Below are positions 35,680 to 44,187 of a DNA stretch of 64,000 nucleotides, piece by piece. The stretch comes from Gracilimonas sp040904925 (GTDB taxonomy: Bacteria; Bacteroidota; Rhodothermia; Balneolales; Balneolaceae): NCBI GenBank assembly GCA_040904925.1, contig JBBDSP010000007.1:1-64000 (forward strand), given 5' to 3'. The notes under the pieces were generated by a model. It was not told where the DNA came from and searched no databases. It saw only the letters and a program-made list of their open reading frames with translations. The first letter of the stretch is position 1; the number at the start of each line of letters is the position of its first letter. The translations under genes were made by a program, and so were the position numbers.

Positions 35680-35748
35680 ATGCTATTTCTAAGCACAAAT
35701 AGGATCAATTTTACTACTTCCCTCCGGCGGCTCCGGCAACGGCGGTAG
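35680..35748 (+). CDS. Arginine leader peptide (candidate attenuator)
   Basis: A 22-codon frame, MLFLSTNRINFTTSL then RRLRQRR and TAG, placed 107 bases before the first arginine pathway gene. Six of 22 codons are Arg (one AGG, five CGG), and five of the last seven codons before the stop are CGG. The start has no clear Shine-Dalgarno, which is common here. A run of end-product codons before a biosynthetic operon is the hallmark of peptide attenuation. Too short to be called by standard gene finding. Confidence 0.6.
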   Translation: MLFLSTNRINFTTSLRRLRQRR

Positions 35749-35823
35749 TCATATTATAGCTGCATTTTCTTGCAGCGCTCATCTCCTTACCGCAAGATCC
35801 TAACTCTCAACTTCTCTCAAGAA
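35742..35823 (+). promoter_or_regulatory. Attenuator-like alternative hairpins before the arginine operon
   Basis: GCGGTA (35742-35747), which overlaps the last Arg codon and stop, pairs with TACCGC (35788-35793) around a nested hairpin GCTGCA/TGCAGC (35759-35776). TCTTGC (35768-35773) with GCAAGA (35792-35797) would exclude both. A further hairpin ACTTCT-CTCA-AGAAGT ends near 35823, followed by pyrimidine-rich sequence but no clean U run. A ribosome stalled at the Arg codons would hide the first arm. The gap 35501-35855 otherwise shows no gene and no clear ArgR box. Confidence 0.5.
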
Positions 35824-35855
35824 GTCTATTCACTCACTATTATTCTCTTAAAATT

Positions 35856-36500
35856 ATGCCTGTTCAAATTTTCATCGCAAGTAATGCCCATACTTCCTAC
35901 GCAGAAGATGTCTGTGCTTTAATTGAGGAAGCCGCTCACAAACGCGGTACCGGAATTGCTAAACGTGAGCCCGAATACATAAAAACTAAAATGACCAATG
36001 GTAATGCCGTTATTGCTTTGGATGGGAATCAGCTCGCCGGCTTTTGTTATGTTGAAGTTTGGGAAAACAAAAAATACGTTGCCAACTCGGGGCTAATTGT
36101 TCATCCCGATTATCGTGGGCAGGGACTTGCAAAAAGGATCAAAGCCAAAGCGTTTGAGCTTTCCCGAAAAAAATATGCTGAATCTAAATTATTTGGGATC
36201 ACCACCAGCCTGCCGGTCATGAAGATCAACTCGGACCTGGGATATCGCCCGGTCACATTCTCCGAACTTACCCAGGATGAGACCTTTTGGAAAGGGTGCC
36301 AAAGCTGCCCTAATTACGATATCCTTCAGCGAAATAACCGAAGTAATTGTCTGTGCACAGGAATGCTTTTTGATCCGGCTCACCCCAACAACAAACCAAA
36401 AGCCGAACGAGAAAAAACCATTGCCACCTACTATCGCTGGGTGAAATTGAAAACTGTGAAGTTCCTGAAAAATTTAAATCCGATAAAATCACTGCTATGA
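35856..36500 (+). CDS. GNAT acyltransferase, candidate N-acylglutamate synthase for arginine synthesis
   Basis: 214 residues. GNAT acetyl-CoA motif at 83-95 (HPDYRGQGLAKRI). A C-terminal cysteine set C148-x2-C151-x13-C165-x-C167 looks like a zinc site. First gene of the arginine operon and overlapping argG by four bases, so it is the natural candidate for the first pathway step, acylation of glutamate with acetyl- or succinyl-CoA. No classical argA or argJ is in the window. The function is inferred from context; the substrate is not shown. Confidence 0.7.
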   Translation: MPVQIFIASNAHTSYAEDVCALIEEAAHKRGTGIAKREPEYIKTKMTNGNAVIALDGNQLAGFCYVEVWENKKYVANSGLIVHPDYRGQGLAKRIKAKAFELSRKKYAESKLFGITTSLPVMKINSDLGYRPVTFSELTQDETFWKGCQSCPNYDILQRNNRSNCLCTGMLFDPAHPNNKPKAEREKTIATYYRWVKLKTVKFLKNLNPIKSLL

Positions 36501-37696
36501 AAAAGAAAAAAGTTTTACTTGCCTTCAGCGGCGGACTCGACACCAGCTATTGCGCCATCTGGCTCGCAAAAGAAAAAGACTATGAGGTTTCAACCGCTGC
36601 CATAAATACCGGCGGATTTGATGACTCTGAAGAAAAAGCCCTGGCCGAAAAAGCTAAAAAACTGGGTATTAAGAATCATATAATGCTTAATGTGGAAGAG
36701 GAATTCTATCAAAAGGGAATCCGGTATTTGATCTTTGGGAATGTATTAAAGAATCATACTTATCCGCTTTCAGTGAGTGCAGAACGTGTTTTCCAAGCGG
36801 TAGCCCTCGCTGAATATGCCAAGGAAATTGGAGCTGATGCCATTGCTCATGGAAGTACCGGGGCTGGAAATGATCAGGTTCGTTTTGATCTCATTTTTAA
36901 TGTATTGGCTCCTGATATTGAGATCATCACTCCCGTCAGGGACCAAAAATTAAGTCGACAGGAAGAGGTTGAATACCTCAAGAAAAACGGCATTAATCAG
37001 GAATGGGCAAAAGCAAAATACTCCATCAACAAGGGCCTTTGGGGAACCTCGGTGGGTGGAGCCGAAACGCTGACTTCGCATAAAGGGTTACCTGAAGAAG
37101 CCTGGCCGACTGAGGTCGTTAATCGTGATTCGTTATTGGTTGAGCTCGGGTTTGAGCAAGGCGAACCAATAACGATTAAAGATGAGCGATTAACGTCGGT
37201 TGATCTCATTAGAAAATTGAACGAACTCGCCGCTCCCTATGGAATTGGAAGAGATATCCATATTGGTGATACCATCATTGGGATAAAGGGTCGTGTGGGG
37301 TTTGAGGCTGCTGCGCCAATGATCATCATTAAAGCACATCAGCTTTTGGAAAAGCATACACTGGGAAAATGGCAGCTGTATTGGAAAGATCAGCTTTCGG
37401 AATGGTACGGCATGCTGATGCATGAAGCCCAATATTTAGATCCGGTGATGCGTAACATAGAAACCTTTCTGGAAGACACCCAAAAAACCGTCTCAGGGAA
37501 AGTATTTGTGAAGCTGGAACCCAAGCGATTTGAGCTGCAAGGCATTGAATCTGAGAACGATCTCATGGGCTCAAAATCCGGTCAGTATGGAGAAATGAAC
37601 AACGCCTGGAGCGGTGAAGATGTGAAAGGCTTTACTAAGATCCTGGCGAATTCCATGCTCATCCAAAAGCAGGTACAGGAGCAGAACAATGATTAA
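36497..37696 (+). CDS. argG: Argininosuccinate synthase
   Basis: Joins citrulline and aspartate with ATP, cytoplasmic, 399 residues. The N-terminal pyrophosphatase loop is AFSGGLDTSYC. Other family stretches are HGSTGAGNDQVRFDL and the substrate region around AKYSINKGLWGTSVGG. It overlaps the GNAT gene by four bases and argC by eight, so it is in the middle of a tightly packed operon. Confidence 0.96.
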   Translation: MKKKKVLLAFSGGLDTSYCAIWLAKEKDYEVSTAAINTGGFDDSEEKALAEKAKKLGIKNHIMLNVEEEFYQKGIRYLIFGNVLKNHTYPLSVSAERVFQAVALAEYAKEIGADAIAHGSTGAGNDQVRFDLIFNVLAPDIEIITPVRDQKLSRQEEVEYLKKNGINQEWAKAKYSINKGLWGTSVGGAETLTSHKGLPEEAWPTEVVNRDSLLVELGFEQGEPITIKDERLTSVDLIRKLNELAAPYGIGRDIHIGDTIIGIKGRVGFEAAAPMIIIKAHQLLEKHTLGKWQLYWKDQLSEWYGMLMHEAQYLDPVMRNIETFLEDTQKTVSGKVFVKLEPKRFELQGIESENDLMGSKSGQYGEMNNAWSGEDVKGFTKILANSMLIQKQVQEQNND

Positions 37697-38654
37697 AGTT
37701 GGAATCATAGGCGGAGCAGGATATACGGCCGGAGAATTGATACGAATTTTGATCAATCACCCCAAAGCAGATATTGTAAGTACGGTGAGTCGAAGTCATG
37801 CAGGGGAATTTCTGTATAAAGCCCATCCCGACCTGACCGGCGATATTAACCTTAAATTTGATGCCGAATTATCAAAGGATGTAGACGTTGTTTTCATCTG
37901 CTCAGGACATGGAAAATCGAAAAGCATCGTAGAAAGTGAATTAATTCCTGCATCTGTAAAAATCATCGACCTGAGTTCTGATTTTCGAATTGCTGATGAT
38001 TCCCATGACTTCATATACGGGCTGCCTGAATTAAACCGTGAAAAGATCAAAATAGCTAATCAAATTGCCAACCCGGGTTGTTTTGCGACCTGTATTCAAT
38101 TGAGTTTGCTGCCGCTCGCTGATGCCGGTTTTCTGAATAAGGATGTACACGTGACCGCCATCACCGGAAGTACAGGAGCCGGGCAAAATCCCACGGACAC
38201 CACCCATTTTAGCTGGAGAAGTAATAATGCCTCTGTTTACAAAGCATTTACCCATCAGCATTTGGGAGAAATAAGCCAGAGCCTGACGCAACTGCAATCC
38301 AATTTTGATAAAAATATCCATTTCATACCAATGCGTGGAGCCTTTACCCGTGGAATTCTGGCAGCCTGTTATTTGCCGGTTAAGAACTCATTGGAGGAAA
38401 TTAAGGAACTGTTTGAAACGTATTATAAAGATCATCCTTTTGTGCATATTTCTGAACAATCGGTAGATGTGAAGCAGGTGGTCGGAACTAATAAAGTGCT
38501 CCTTCATCTGCAAAAAAAGAACGGACAGATTCTGATAACCGGAGTCATAGATAATTTGGTGAAAGGTGCTTCAGGTCAAGCCTTACAGAATATGAATTTG
38601 ATCTTTGGCTTAGATGAAACAGCCGGATTAAAACTTAAATCAACGGCATTTTAA
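37689..38654 (+). CDS. argC: N-acyl-gamma-glutamyl-phosphate reductase
   Basis: 321 residues, cytoplasmic NADPH-dependent reductase. Nucleotide motif GGAGYTAGELIRIL, catalytic Cys in ANPGCFATC and conserved GSTGAGQNPTDTTHF. Reduces the acylglutamyl phosphate made by ArgB; if the pathway is succinylated, this enzyme must accept the succinyl form. One base before argD. Confidence 0.95.
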   Translation: MIKVGIIGGAGYTAGELIRILINHPKADIVSTVSRSHAGEFLYKAHPDLTGDINLKFDAELSKDVDVVFICSGHGKSKSIVESELIPASVKIIDLSSDFRIADDSHDFIYGLPELNREKIKIANQIANPGCFATCIQLSLLPLADAGFLNKDVHVTAITGSTGAGQNPTDTTHFSWRSNNASVYKAFTHQHLGEISQSLTQLQSNFDKNIHFIPMRGAFTRGILAACYLPVKNSLEEIKELFETYYKDHPFVHISEQSVDVKQVVGTNKVLLHLQKKNGQILITGVIDNLVKGASGQALQNMNLIFGLDETAGLKLKSTAF

Positions 38655-38655
38655 G

Positions 38656-39783
38656 ATGAATTTATTTGAAGTATACCCCTTATTCGATGTGGAGCCCGTA
38701 AAGGCCAAAGGCCATTATGTGTTCGATGCAAACGATACCAAATATCTTGATTTTTATGGCGGACATGCGGTCATCTCCATCGGTCACGCCCACCCACACT
38801 ATGTAGATCGTGTAAATGCTCAGCTTCAGGATATCGGCTTTTATTCCAACTCGGTTCCCATCAGCATTCAGCAAGAGTTAGCTGAAAAACTGACAAGACT
38901 CTCCGGCTATAAAAATTGGAATCTCTTTCTCTGCAATTCCGGTGCAGAAGCCAACGAGAATGCATTGAAAGTAGCGTCGGCTCATAATCAACGAAAGAAA
39001 ATACTGGCGTTTAGAGGAGCCTTTCACGGGCGGACCTCACTGGCTGTTTCGGTCACCGACAATCCCAATATTGTTTTTCCGGTGAATGAAGGAGCCGAAG
39101 TGGTGCGATTTAAGTTTGAGGATTTTGAGAGAGTAGAATCTGCCTTAAAGAAAGAAGATGTAAGCTCGGTTATCATCGAAGGGATTCAGGGGGTGGGCGG
39201 AATCATAGCACCATCAGCTGAATTCCTGAACCATGTGCGAGCCCTTTGCGATGAAACCGGCACAGTTCTGATCCTCGATGAAGTGCAATCGGGTTTTGGA
39301 AGAACCGGAAAGTTTTTCGCACATCAATTGTCTGGGGTTGAACCGGATGTCATAACTATGGCTAAAGGCATGGGCAATGGATTTCCGGTGGGCGGAGTGT
39401 TGATACATCCGAAATTCAAAGCTTCATTCGGGATGCTGGGAACTACTTTTGGAGGAAATCACCTGGCCTGTGCAGCTTCGCTTGCCGTTTTGGAAGTGAT
39501 CGAACGAGAGCAACTTATGAAGAACGCTCGTGAAGTTGGAAAATATCTGGCAGACAAATTAAAAAATCTGCCAAGAGTGACGGAAGTCCGCACGTTTGGA
39601 TTGATGACCGGTGTGGAATTTGATCAGCCGGTTGCCGACTGGCGAAAGAAACTGCTTTATGAACATCACATTTTTACGGGATCATCCTCCAATAAAAATG
39701 TACTGAGGTTATTGCCCCCGCTGTCCATCACCAAAGAAGAATGTGATCTATTATTTCAGGCCTTAAATAAAGTTTTAAAATGA
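38656..39783 (+). CDS. argD: N-acylornithine aminotransferase (class III, PLP)
   Basis: 375 residues, PLP-dependent transfer of an amino group from glutamate to the acylglutamate semialdehyde. The PLP lysine is in ITMAKGMGNGFPVGG, and the preceding LILDEVQSGFGRTGKF is the conserved cofactor region. NSGAEANENALK supports the family. It overlaps the transcarbamylase gene by four bases. Confidence 0.94.
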   Translation: MNLFEVYPLFDVEPVKAKGHYVFDANDTKYLDFYGGHAVISIGHAHPHYVDRVNAQLQDIGFYSNSVPISIQQELAEKLTRLSGYKNWNLFLCNSGAEANENALKVASAHNQRKKILAFRGAFHGRTSLAVSVTDNPNIVFPVNEGAEVVRFKFEDFERVESALKKEDVSSVIIEGIQGVGGIIAPSAEFLNHVRALCDETGTVLILDEVQSGFGRTGKFFAHQLSGVEPDVITMAKGMGNGFPVGGVLIHPKFKASFGMLGTTFGGNHLACAASLAVLEVIEREQLMKNAREVGKYLADKLKNLPRVTEVRTFGLMTGVEFDQPVADWRKKLLYEHHIFTGSSSNKNVLRLLPPLSITKEECDLLFQALNKVLK

Positions 39784-40733
39784 ATTCATTCCTATCTATA
39801 AAAGATGTTGAAAACCTACAGACACTTGTGAAAGATGCACTCGAGGTCAAGAAAAATCCGCATTTGTATTCAGATCTCGGACGACAACGATCGCTGTGCC
39901 TGATATTTCTGAATCCCAGCCTGCGAACTCGACTTAGTTCTCAAAAAGCGGCTTTTAATCTTGGTCTGGACACAGCCGTTCTGGATGTTGGGAGTCAAGG
40001 CTGGAAGCTGGAATTTGGGGATGGGGTTGTCATGGACGGCGACAAAGCCGAACACATCAAAGAAGCTGCGGCCGTGATCGGTTCTTATTTTGATATTGTT
40101 GCGATTCGCGCATTCGCCAAGCTGGAAGACCGGGACGAAGATTACAGCGAGCAGGTGATGGATTCATTCAGAAAATATTGCCCTGCCCCGGTCATTAATA
40201 TGGAATCTTCGACCGGACATCCCCTTCAGGCTTTAGCGGATCTCATCACCATAGAAGAACACAAAAAAGTTGCAAAACCAAAGGTGGTATTGACCTGGGC
40301 ACCGCACCCCAAAGCCCTGCCGCAAGCTGTTGCCAACTCATTTTCAAGATGGATGCAGGCAGCAGAATTTGACCTGACCATCACTCACCCCAGAGGTTAT
40401 GAACTTGTGGATGAAGCCGTTGGAGAAGCGCGGGTTGAATACGATCAAAACAAAGCATTTGAAGGGGCGGATTTCGTTTACGCCAAGAACTGGAGCAGTT
40501 ACTCGGATTTTGGAAAAGTACTTTCCATCGATCAAAGCTGGATGGTTTCACAGGAAAAAATGAAGCTGACCAATGAGGCTAAATTCATGCATTGCCTACC
40601 GGTTCGCCGTAATGTGATCGTGGAAGATGCCGTGATCGACGGTCCGCAAAGTATCGTAATCAAGCAGGCAGCCAACCGTATTATTTCAATGCAAACGGTA
40701 TTAAAAAATATACTGGAGGGAATGAAAAAATGA
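39780..40733 (+). CDS. argF': N-succinylornithine/N-acetylornithine transcarbamylase (SOTCase-like)
   Basis: 317 residues. Carbamoylates an N-acylated ornithine, yielding N-acylcitrulline. The carbamoyl-phosphate motif is FLNPSLRTR. The protein matches the Bacteroides fragilis SOTCase in long stretches, for example PKVVLTWAPHPK, ITHPRGYEL, EYDQNKAFEGADF and FMHCLPVRRN. At the specificity position (Glu92 in Xanthomonas acetylornithine enzyme, Pro90 in B. fragilis) it has Ala90 in GDKAEH, so succinylornithine is the more likely substrate. It sits between argD and argB, overlapping argB by four bases. Confidence 0.9.
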   Translation: MNSFLSIKDVENLQTLVKDALEVKKNPHLYSDLGRQRSLCLIFLNPSLRTRLSSQKAAFNLGLDTAVLDVGSQGWKLEFGDGVVMDGDKAEHIKEAAAVIGSYFDIVAIRAFAKLEDRDEDYSEQVMDSFRKYCPAPVINMESSTGHPLQALADLITIEEHKKVAKPKVVLTWAPHPKALPQAVANSFSRWMQAAEFDLTITHPRGYELVDEAVGEARVEYDQNKAFEGADFVYAKNWSSYSDFGKVLSIDQSWMVSQEKMKLTNEAKFMHCLPVRRNVIVEDAVIDGPQSIVIKQAANRIISMQTVLKNILEGMKK

Positions 40734-41494
40734 AGCCTCTTAAAGTAATAAAGATCGGCGGGAAGGTGATCGATGATGAACAAAAGTTAGATTCTTTTTT
40801 GAAGGAATTTGTCTCAATTAAAGCCCAAAAAATTTTGGTGCACGGCGGAGGTTCCATTGCTACAAAAGTAGGAGAACGACTCGGCATCACCCCAAAAATG
40901 ACAGACGGTCGGCGAATTACGGATGCTGAAACTTTGGAAGTCATTACAATGGTCTACGGCGGTTTGGTAAACAAGAAGATCGTGGCGAAGTTGCAGTCGT
41001 TAGGTGTGAATTCCGTGGGACTTTCCGGGGCCGATCTGAATATCATTCCTGCAAAAAAAAGAGATGCAGAACCCATTGATTTTGGGTGGGTTGGAGATGT
41101 GGAGAAAGTAAATACAGAATGGCTATCGGAGATGTTGAATAAGAATGTAGTTCCTGTTTTGGCTTCACTAACGCATGATGGAAAAGGAAATATGCTGAAT
41201 ACCAATGCGGATACTATTGCTTCATCAGTGGCTTCTGCTTTGACCGAAATTTTTGAAACCGAATTGATCTACTGCTTTGAACAGCCCGGAGTAATGAATC
41301 AAGGAAAGCTGATCACAGAAATGAATCTGCTACTAAATCGGCACTTGAAAGGTATCGGGGTTGTAACGGATGGGATGGTCCCTAAAATCGACCTTGGATT
41401 TTCTGCTTTGAAAGGAGGTGTGAAGAAGGTCAGTATCCGTAGTTATGAGGATGTAGGTAAATTGGAATCTGGAACGAATTTGGTATCGAATTAG
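40730..41494 (+). CDS. argB: N-acylglutamate kinase
   Basis: 254 residues, phosphorylates N-acetyl- or N-succinylglutamate. Amino acid kinase motifs: KIGGKVIDD, LVHGGGSIATKVGE, and NTNADTIASSVASAL near the nucleotide site. The size and the lack of an N-terminal helix suggest the feedback-insensitive hexamer-lacking type, which cannot be settled by eye. Last gene of the closely packed block; a 188-base gap with repeats separates it from argE. Confidence 0.94.
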   Translation: MKPLKVIKIGGKVIDDEQKLDSFLKEFVSIKAQKILVHGGGSIATKVGERLGITPKMTDGRRITDAETLEVITMVYGGLVNKKIVAKLQSLGVNSVGLSGADLNIIPAKKRDAEPIDFGWVGDVEKVNTEWLSEMLNKNVVPVLASLTHDGKGNMLNTNADTIASSVASALTEIFETELIYCFEQPGVMNQGKLITEMNLLLNRHLKGIGVVTDGMVPKIDLGFSALKGGVKKVSIRSYEDVGKLESGTNLVSN

Positions 41495-41510
41495 ACAATG
41501 AAATGGAATA

Positions 41511-41660
41511 CGGATGACACGGATTTGGCAGATGATCGCAGATTTTGGATTCCAATACTTTGTAAATACATAAAGCTTTTATCTTTTCACTGGTTCCATA
41601 CGCTCTGCGTTGGAACCTGAGGTTCTGGCAGGCATTCCGAACGGGACGATCGGAACGAGT
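41511..41660. repeat. Cluster of small dispersed repeats between argB and argE
   Basis: ACGGATGACACGGATTTGGC-type sequence near 41511 is followed by the palindrome GGTTCCA (41592-41598) / TGGAACC (41611-41617) around CGCTCTGCG, and then a GAACGGGACGATCGGAAC hairpin-like block. The same GCTCTGCG core occurs near 15.24 kb and 18.45 kb. It interrupts the arginine gene cluster. Confidence 0.55.
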
Positions 41661-41682
41661 AACAAAACATAGATAGTTGATC

Positions 41683-42747
41683 ATGAACACAATCAAACAA
41701 CTTAGTGAACAGGCCATTGAGCTTTTGAAGAAGCTCATATCCATTCGATCCTATAGCGGTGAGGAAGATCAAACTGCCCTGCTGATTTCAAATGTAATGG
41801 GAGAGTTTGGCTTCACCCCTCAACGTAAAGGAAATAATATCTGGGCACCTTCTGGTGAGATCGCCCCCAACAAGCCAACCCTTTTGCTAAATTCACATCA
41901 TGATACGGTGAAGGCTTCATCTAAATGGGCCAAAGATCCATTTACGCCAACTATCGATGATAACAAACTCTTTGGTCTTGGAAGCAATGATGCCGGCGGT
42001 CCGCTGGTAAGTCTATTAGCTACTTTCGTGTATCTCTCAAAAAAAGAACAGCCCTTTAATTTGGTATTTTTGGCCTCGGCTGAGGAGGAGACTTCCGGGA
42101 AAAAAGGGGTCCCGATCGTGTTACCCCAATTGCCTGAAATTGATCTTGCTGTAGTGGGTGAGCCAACTTCCATGGAACTGGCAATTGCTGAGCGCGGATT
42201 GATTGTTCTGGATTGTGTGGCTCATGGCAAAAGTGGTCATGCTGCCCGAAATGAAGGAAAAAATGCCCTTTATCAAGCTATGAAAGACATCGAATGGTTT
42301 CGAACTTTTCAGTTTGAAAAGGTATCGGATGTGTTGGGCGAGATCAACATGACAGTGACCATGATCGAGGCGGGAAGTCAGCATAATGTGGTCCCCGATG
42401 AATGCCGGTTTGTGGTTGATGTACGACCCAATGAATTCTATACAAATCAGGAAGTGGTGGAGATCATCCGTAGACATGTTGATTGTGAGGTAACACCAAG
42501 ATCGACCAACCTGAATGCCTCGGGAATTTCGCCGGATCACCCCATAGTAAAGAAAGCACATTCACTGGGAATCAAAAGCTATGGTTCTAAGACGATGTCA
42601 GATCAGGTGCATATGCCATTCCACAGCTTCAAGATCGGTCCCGGAAACACCCACCGCTCGCATACCGCCGATGAATTTATTTACTTGGAAGATATTCGGG
42701 AAGGCATCAAAACGTACATCAAACTATTGGATCAATTAAAGATATAA
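41683..42747 (+). CDS. argE: M20-family N-acylornithine/citrulline deacylase (ArgE/LysK type)
   Basis: 354 residues. Metal ligands and catalytic residues are visible: His and Asp in SHHDTV, Asp in GSNDAGGP, the Glu pair in SAEEETSG, Glu in VGEPTS, and a C-terminal His in GNTHRSHTADEF. Removes the acyl group from N-acylcitrulline. I use the ATG at 41683; the frame opens two codons earlier at a TTG. A palindrome follows before argH. Confidence 0.88.
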   Translation: MNTIKQLSEQAIELLKKLISIRSYSGEEDQTALLISNVMGEFGFTPQRKGNNIWAPSGEIAPNKPTLLLNSHHDTVKASSKWAKDPFTPTIDDNKLFGLGSNDAGGPLVSLLATFVYLSKKEQPFNLVFLASAEEETSGKKGVPIVLPQLPEIDLAVVGEPTSMELAIAERGLIVLDCVAHGKSGHAARNEGKNALYQAMKDIEWFRTFQFEKVSDVLGEINMTVTMIEAGSQHNVVPDECRFVVDVRPNEFYTNQEVVEIIRRHVDCEVTPRSTNLNASGISPDHPIVKKAHSLGIKSYGSKTMSDQVHMPFHSFKIGPGNTHRSHTADEFIYLEDIREGIKTYIKLLDQLKI

Positions 42748-42751
42748 TAAT

Positions 42752-42812
42752 GTGTTATGGTGCTAAAGTGTTTAGGGCTTAAAAAGCCATATTAACACTT
42801 TAGCACCGTAAC
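42752..42812. repeat. Long palindrome between argE and argH
   Basis: TGTTATGGTGCTAAAGTGTT (42752-42771) is matched, apart from one mismatch, by 42793-42812, with a second inner stem GGCTT/AAGCC (42776-42788). Built of TAAAGTGTT-type words. Probably a processing or termination point within the arginine cluster. Confidence 0.5.
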
Positions 42813-42837
42813 ACCATCGCACTTAAACACTTGAAAA

Positions 42838-44127
42838 ATGAAGAAACTTTGGGAAAAGGGAATCAAATCCGATGAATTCATCGAGAAATTTACGGTAGGC
42901 AAAGATCGAGAACTGGACCTGGAACTGGCTAAATATGATGTAAAGGGCACTCTCGCTCATATCACCATGCTGGAATCGGTTGGGCTTCTCAGCGCGGAAG
43001 AACTCGGACAGCTTTCAGTAGAATTGAACCGCATCCTGGATGATGTGATCGAAACGGGTAATTTTGAAATTGAGGATGGCGTAGAAGATGTGCACTCGCA
43101 GATCGAACTTATGCTAACGCGAGAACTCGGCGATGTGGGAAAAAAAGTACATTCCGGACGTTCAAGAAATGATCAGGTTTTGGTGGACGTACGCCTCTTC
43201 CTGCGTGACCAGATTAAGGAAATTTCCCAGCTTTCTAAGCAACTGTTTGAGACGCTGATCAACCGAAGTGAGGCTACCAAAGAAATTCTGCTTCCCGGCT
43301 ACACGCATACGCAAGCTGCCATGCCTTCCAGTTTTGGGATGTGGTATGGCGCTTATGCCGAGAGCCTTGTGGATGATCTTGTTTTACTTGAATCCGCTTA
43401 TCATATCATAAACCGAAATCCTCTGGGCTCGGCAGCGGGTTATGGTTCTTCCTTTCCGTTGAATCGCACAATGACTACCAAATTGCTTGGTTTTGACGGC
43501 ATGAATGTGAATTCAGTGTATGCACAAATGGGGCGCGGTAAGACCGAGCAAACGCTTTCTTTTGCTATGGCGGGAATTGCCGGGACGTTGAATAAATTTG
43601 CCTCGGATGTCTGTCTTTATAACAGCCAGAACTTCAATTTCATCAAACTTCCTGATGAACTGACCACGGGTTCCAGCATCATGCCACACAAGAAAAACCC
43701 GGATGTTTTTGAGTTGATACGTGCCAAGACCAATTCGTTAAAAGCACTTCCAAATCAGATCATGATGGCAACAACGAATCTTACCTCCGGCTATCATCGT
43801 GATTTTCAGATCCTCAAAGAGATACTTTTTCCTGCTATTCAGGAATTGAAGAACTGTCTTTCCATTACTGCTTACGCTGCCGGAAAAATTGAAGTTCAGG
43901 AGGAAATACTCAACGACCCTAAATACAAACTTATTTTCTCGGTAGAAGTTGTTAATGAACTGGTACAGAACGGAACGCCATTCAGAGATGCCTACCAAAA
44001 AGTAGCGCAGCAAATTGCCGATGGAACTTTTGACCCGCTGAAGAAGCTGAATCATACTCATGAAGGCAGTATTGGGAACCTGGGGAATAAACAGATCATT
44101 GAAAGAATGAATAGACTTGAGATTTAA
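42838..44127 (+). CDS. argH: Argininosuccinate lyase
   Basis: Splits argininosuccinate to arginine and fumarate, 429 residues (a bit shorter than the 460 of E. coli). The signature GSSIMPHKKNPD with catalytic Ser is intact, as are VHSGRSRNDQV and YTHTQAAMPSSFG. With this gene every step from glutamate to arginine has a candidate in the window. Its stop lies inside a palindrome. Confidence 0.96.
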   Translation: MKKLWEKGIKSDEFIEKFTVGKDRELDLELAKYDVKGTLAHITMLESVGLLSAEELGQLSVELNRILDDVIETGNFEIEDGVEDVHSQIELMLTRELGDVGKKVHSGRSRNDQVLVDVRLFLRDQIKEISQLSKQLFETLINRSEATKEILLPGYTHTQAAMPSSFGMWYGAYAESLVDDLVLLESAYHIINRNPLGSAAGYGSSFPLNRTMTTKLLGFDGMNVNSVYAQMGRGKTEQTLSFAMAGIAGTLNKFASDVCLYNSQNFNFIKLPDELTTGSSIMPHKKNPDVFELIRAKTNSLKALPNQIMMATTNLTSGYHRDFQILKEILFPAIQELKNCLSITAYAAGKIEVQEEILNDPKYKLIFSVEVVNELVQNGTPFRDAYQKVAQQIADGTFDPLKKLNHTHEGSIGNLGNKQIIERMNRLEI

Positions 44128-44161
44128 GACATAAGATGAAAGATTACTTTTGTCTTAAATC
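44121..44161. repeat. Palindrome GATTTAAGACA / TGTCTTAAATC at the end of argH
   Basis: An 11-bp perfect inverted repeat (44121-44131 with 44151-44161) that includes the argH stop codon. Located in the 60-base gap before the 2H phosphoesterase gene. Confidence 0.4.
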
Positions 44162-44187
44162 TTATATCTCACATCTTACTACTTATC

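Noticed and set aside
35501..35680. ArgR operator before the arginine operon
   Set aside because: No convincing pair of TGAAT/ATTCA-type boxes was seen; the region is merely AT-rich.
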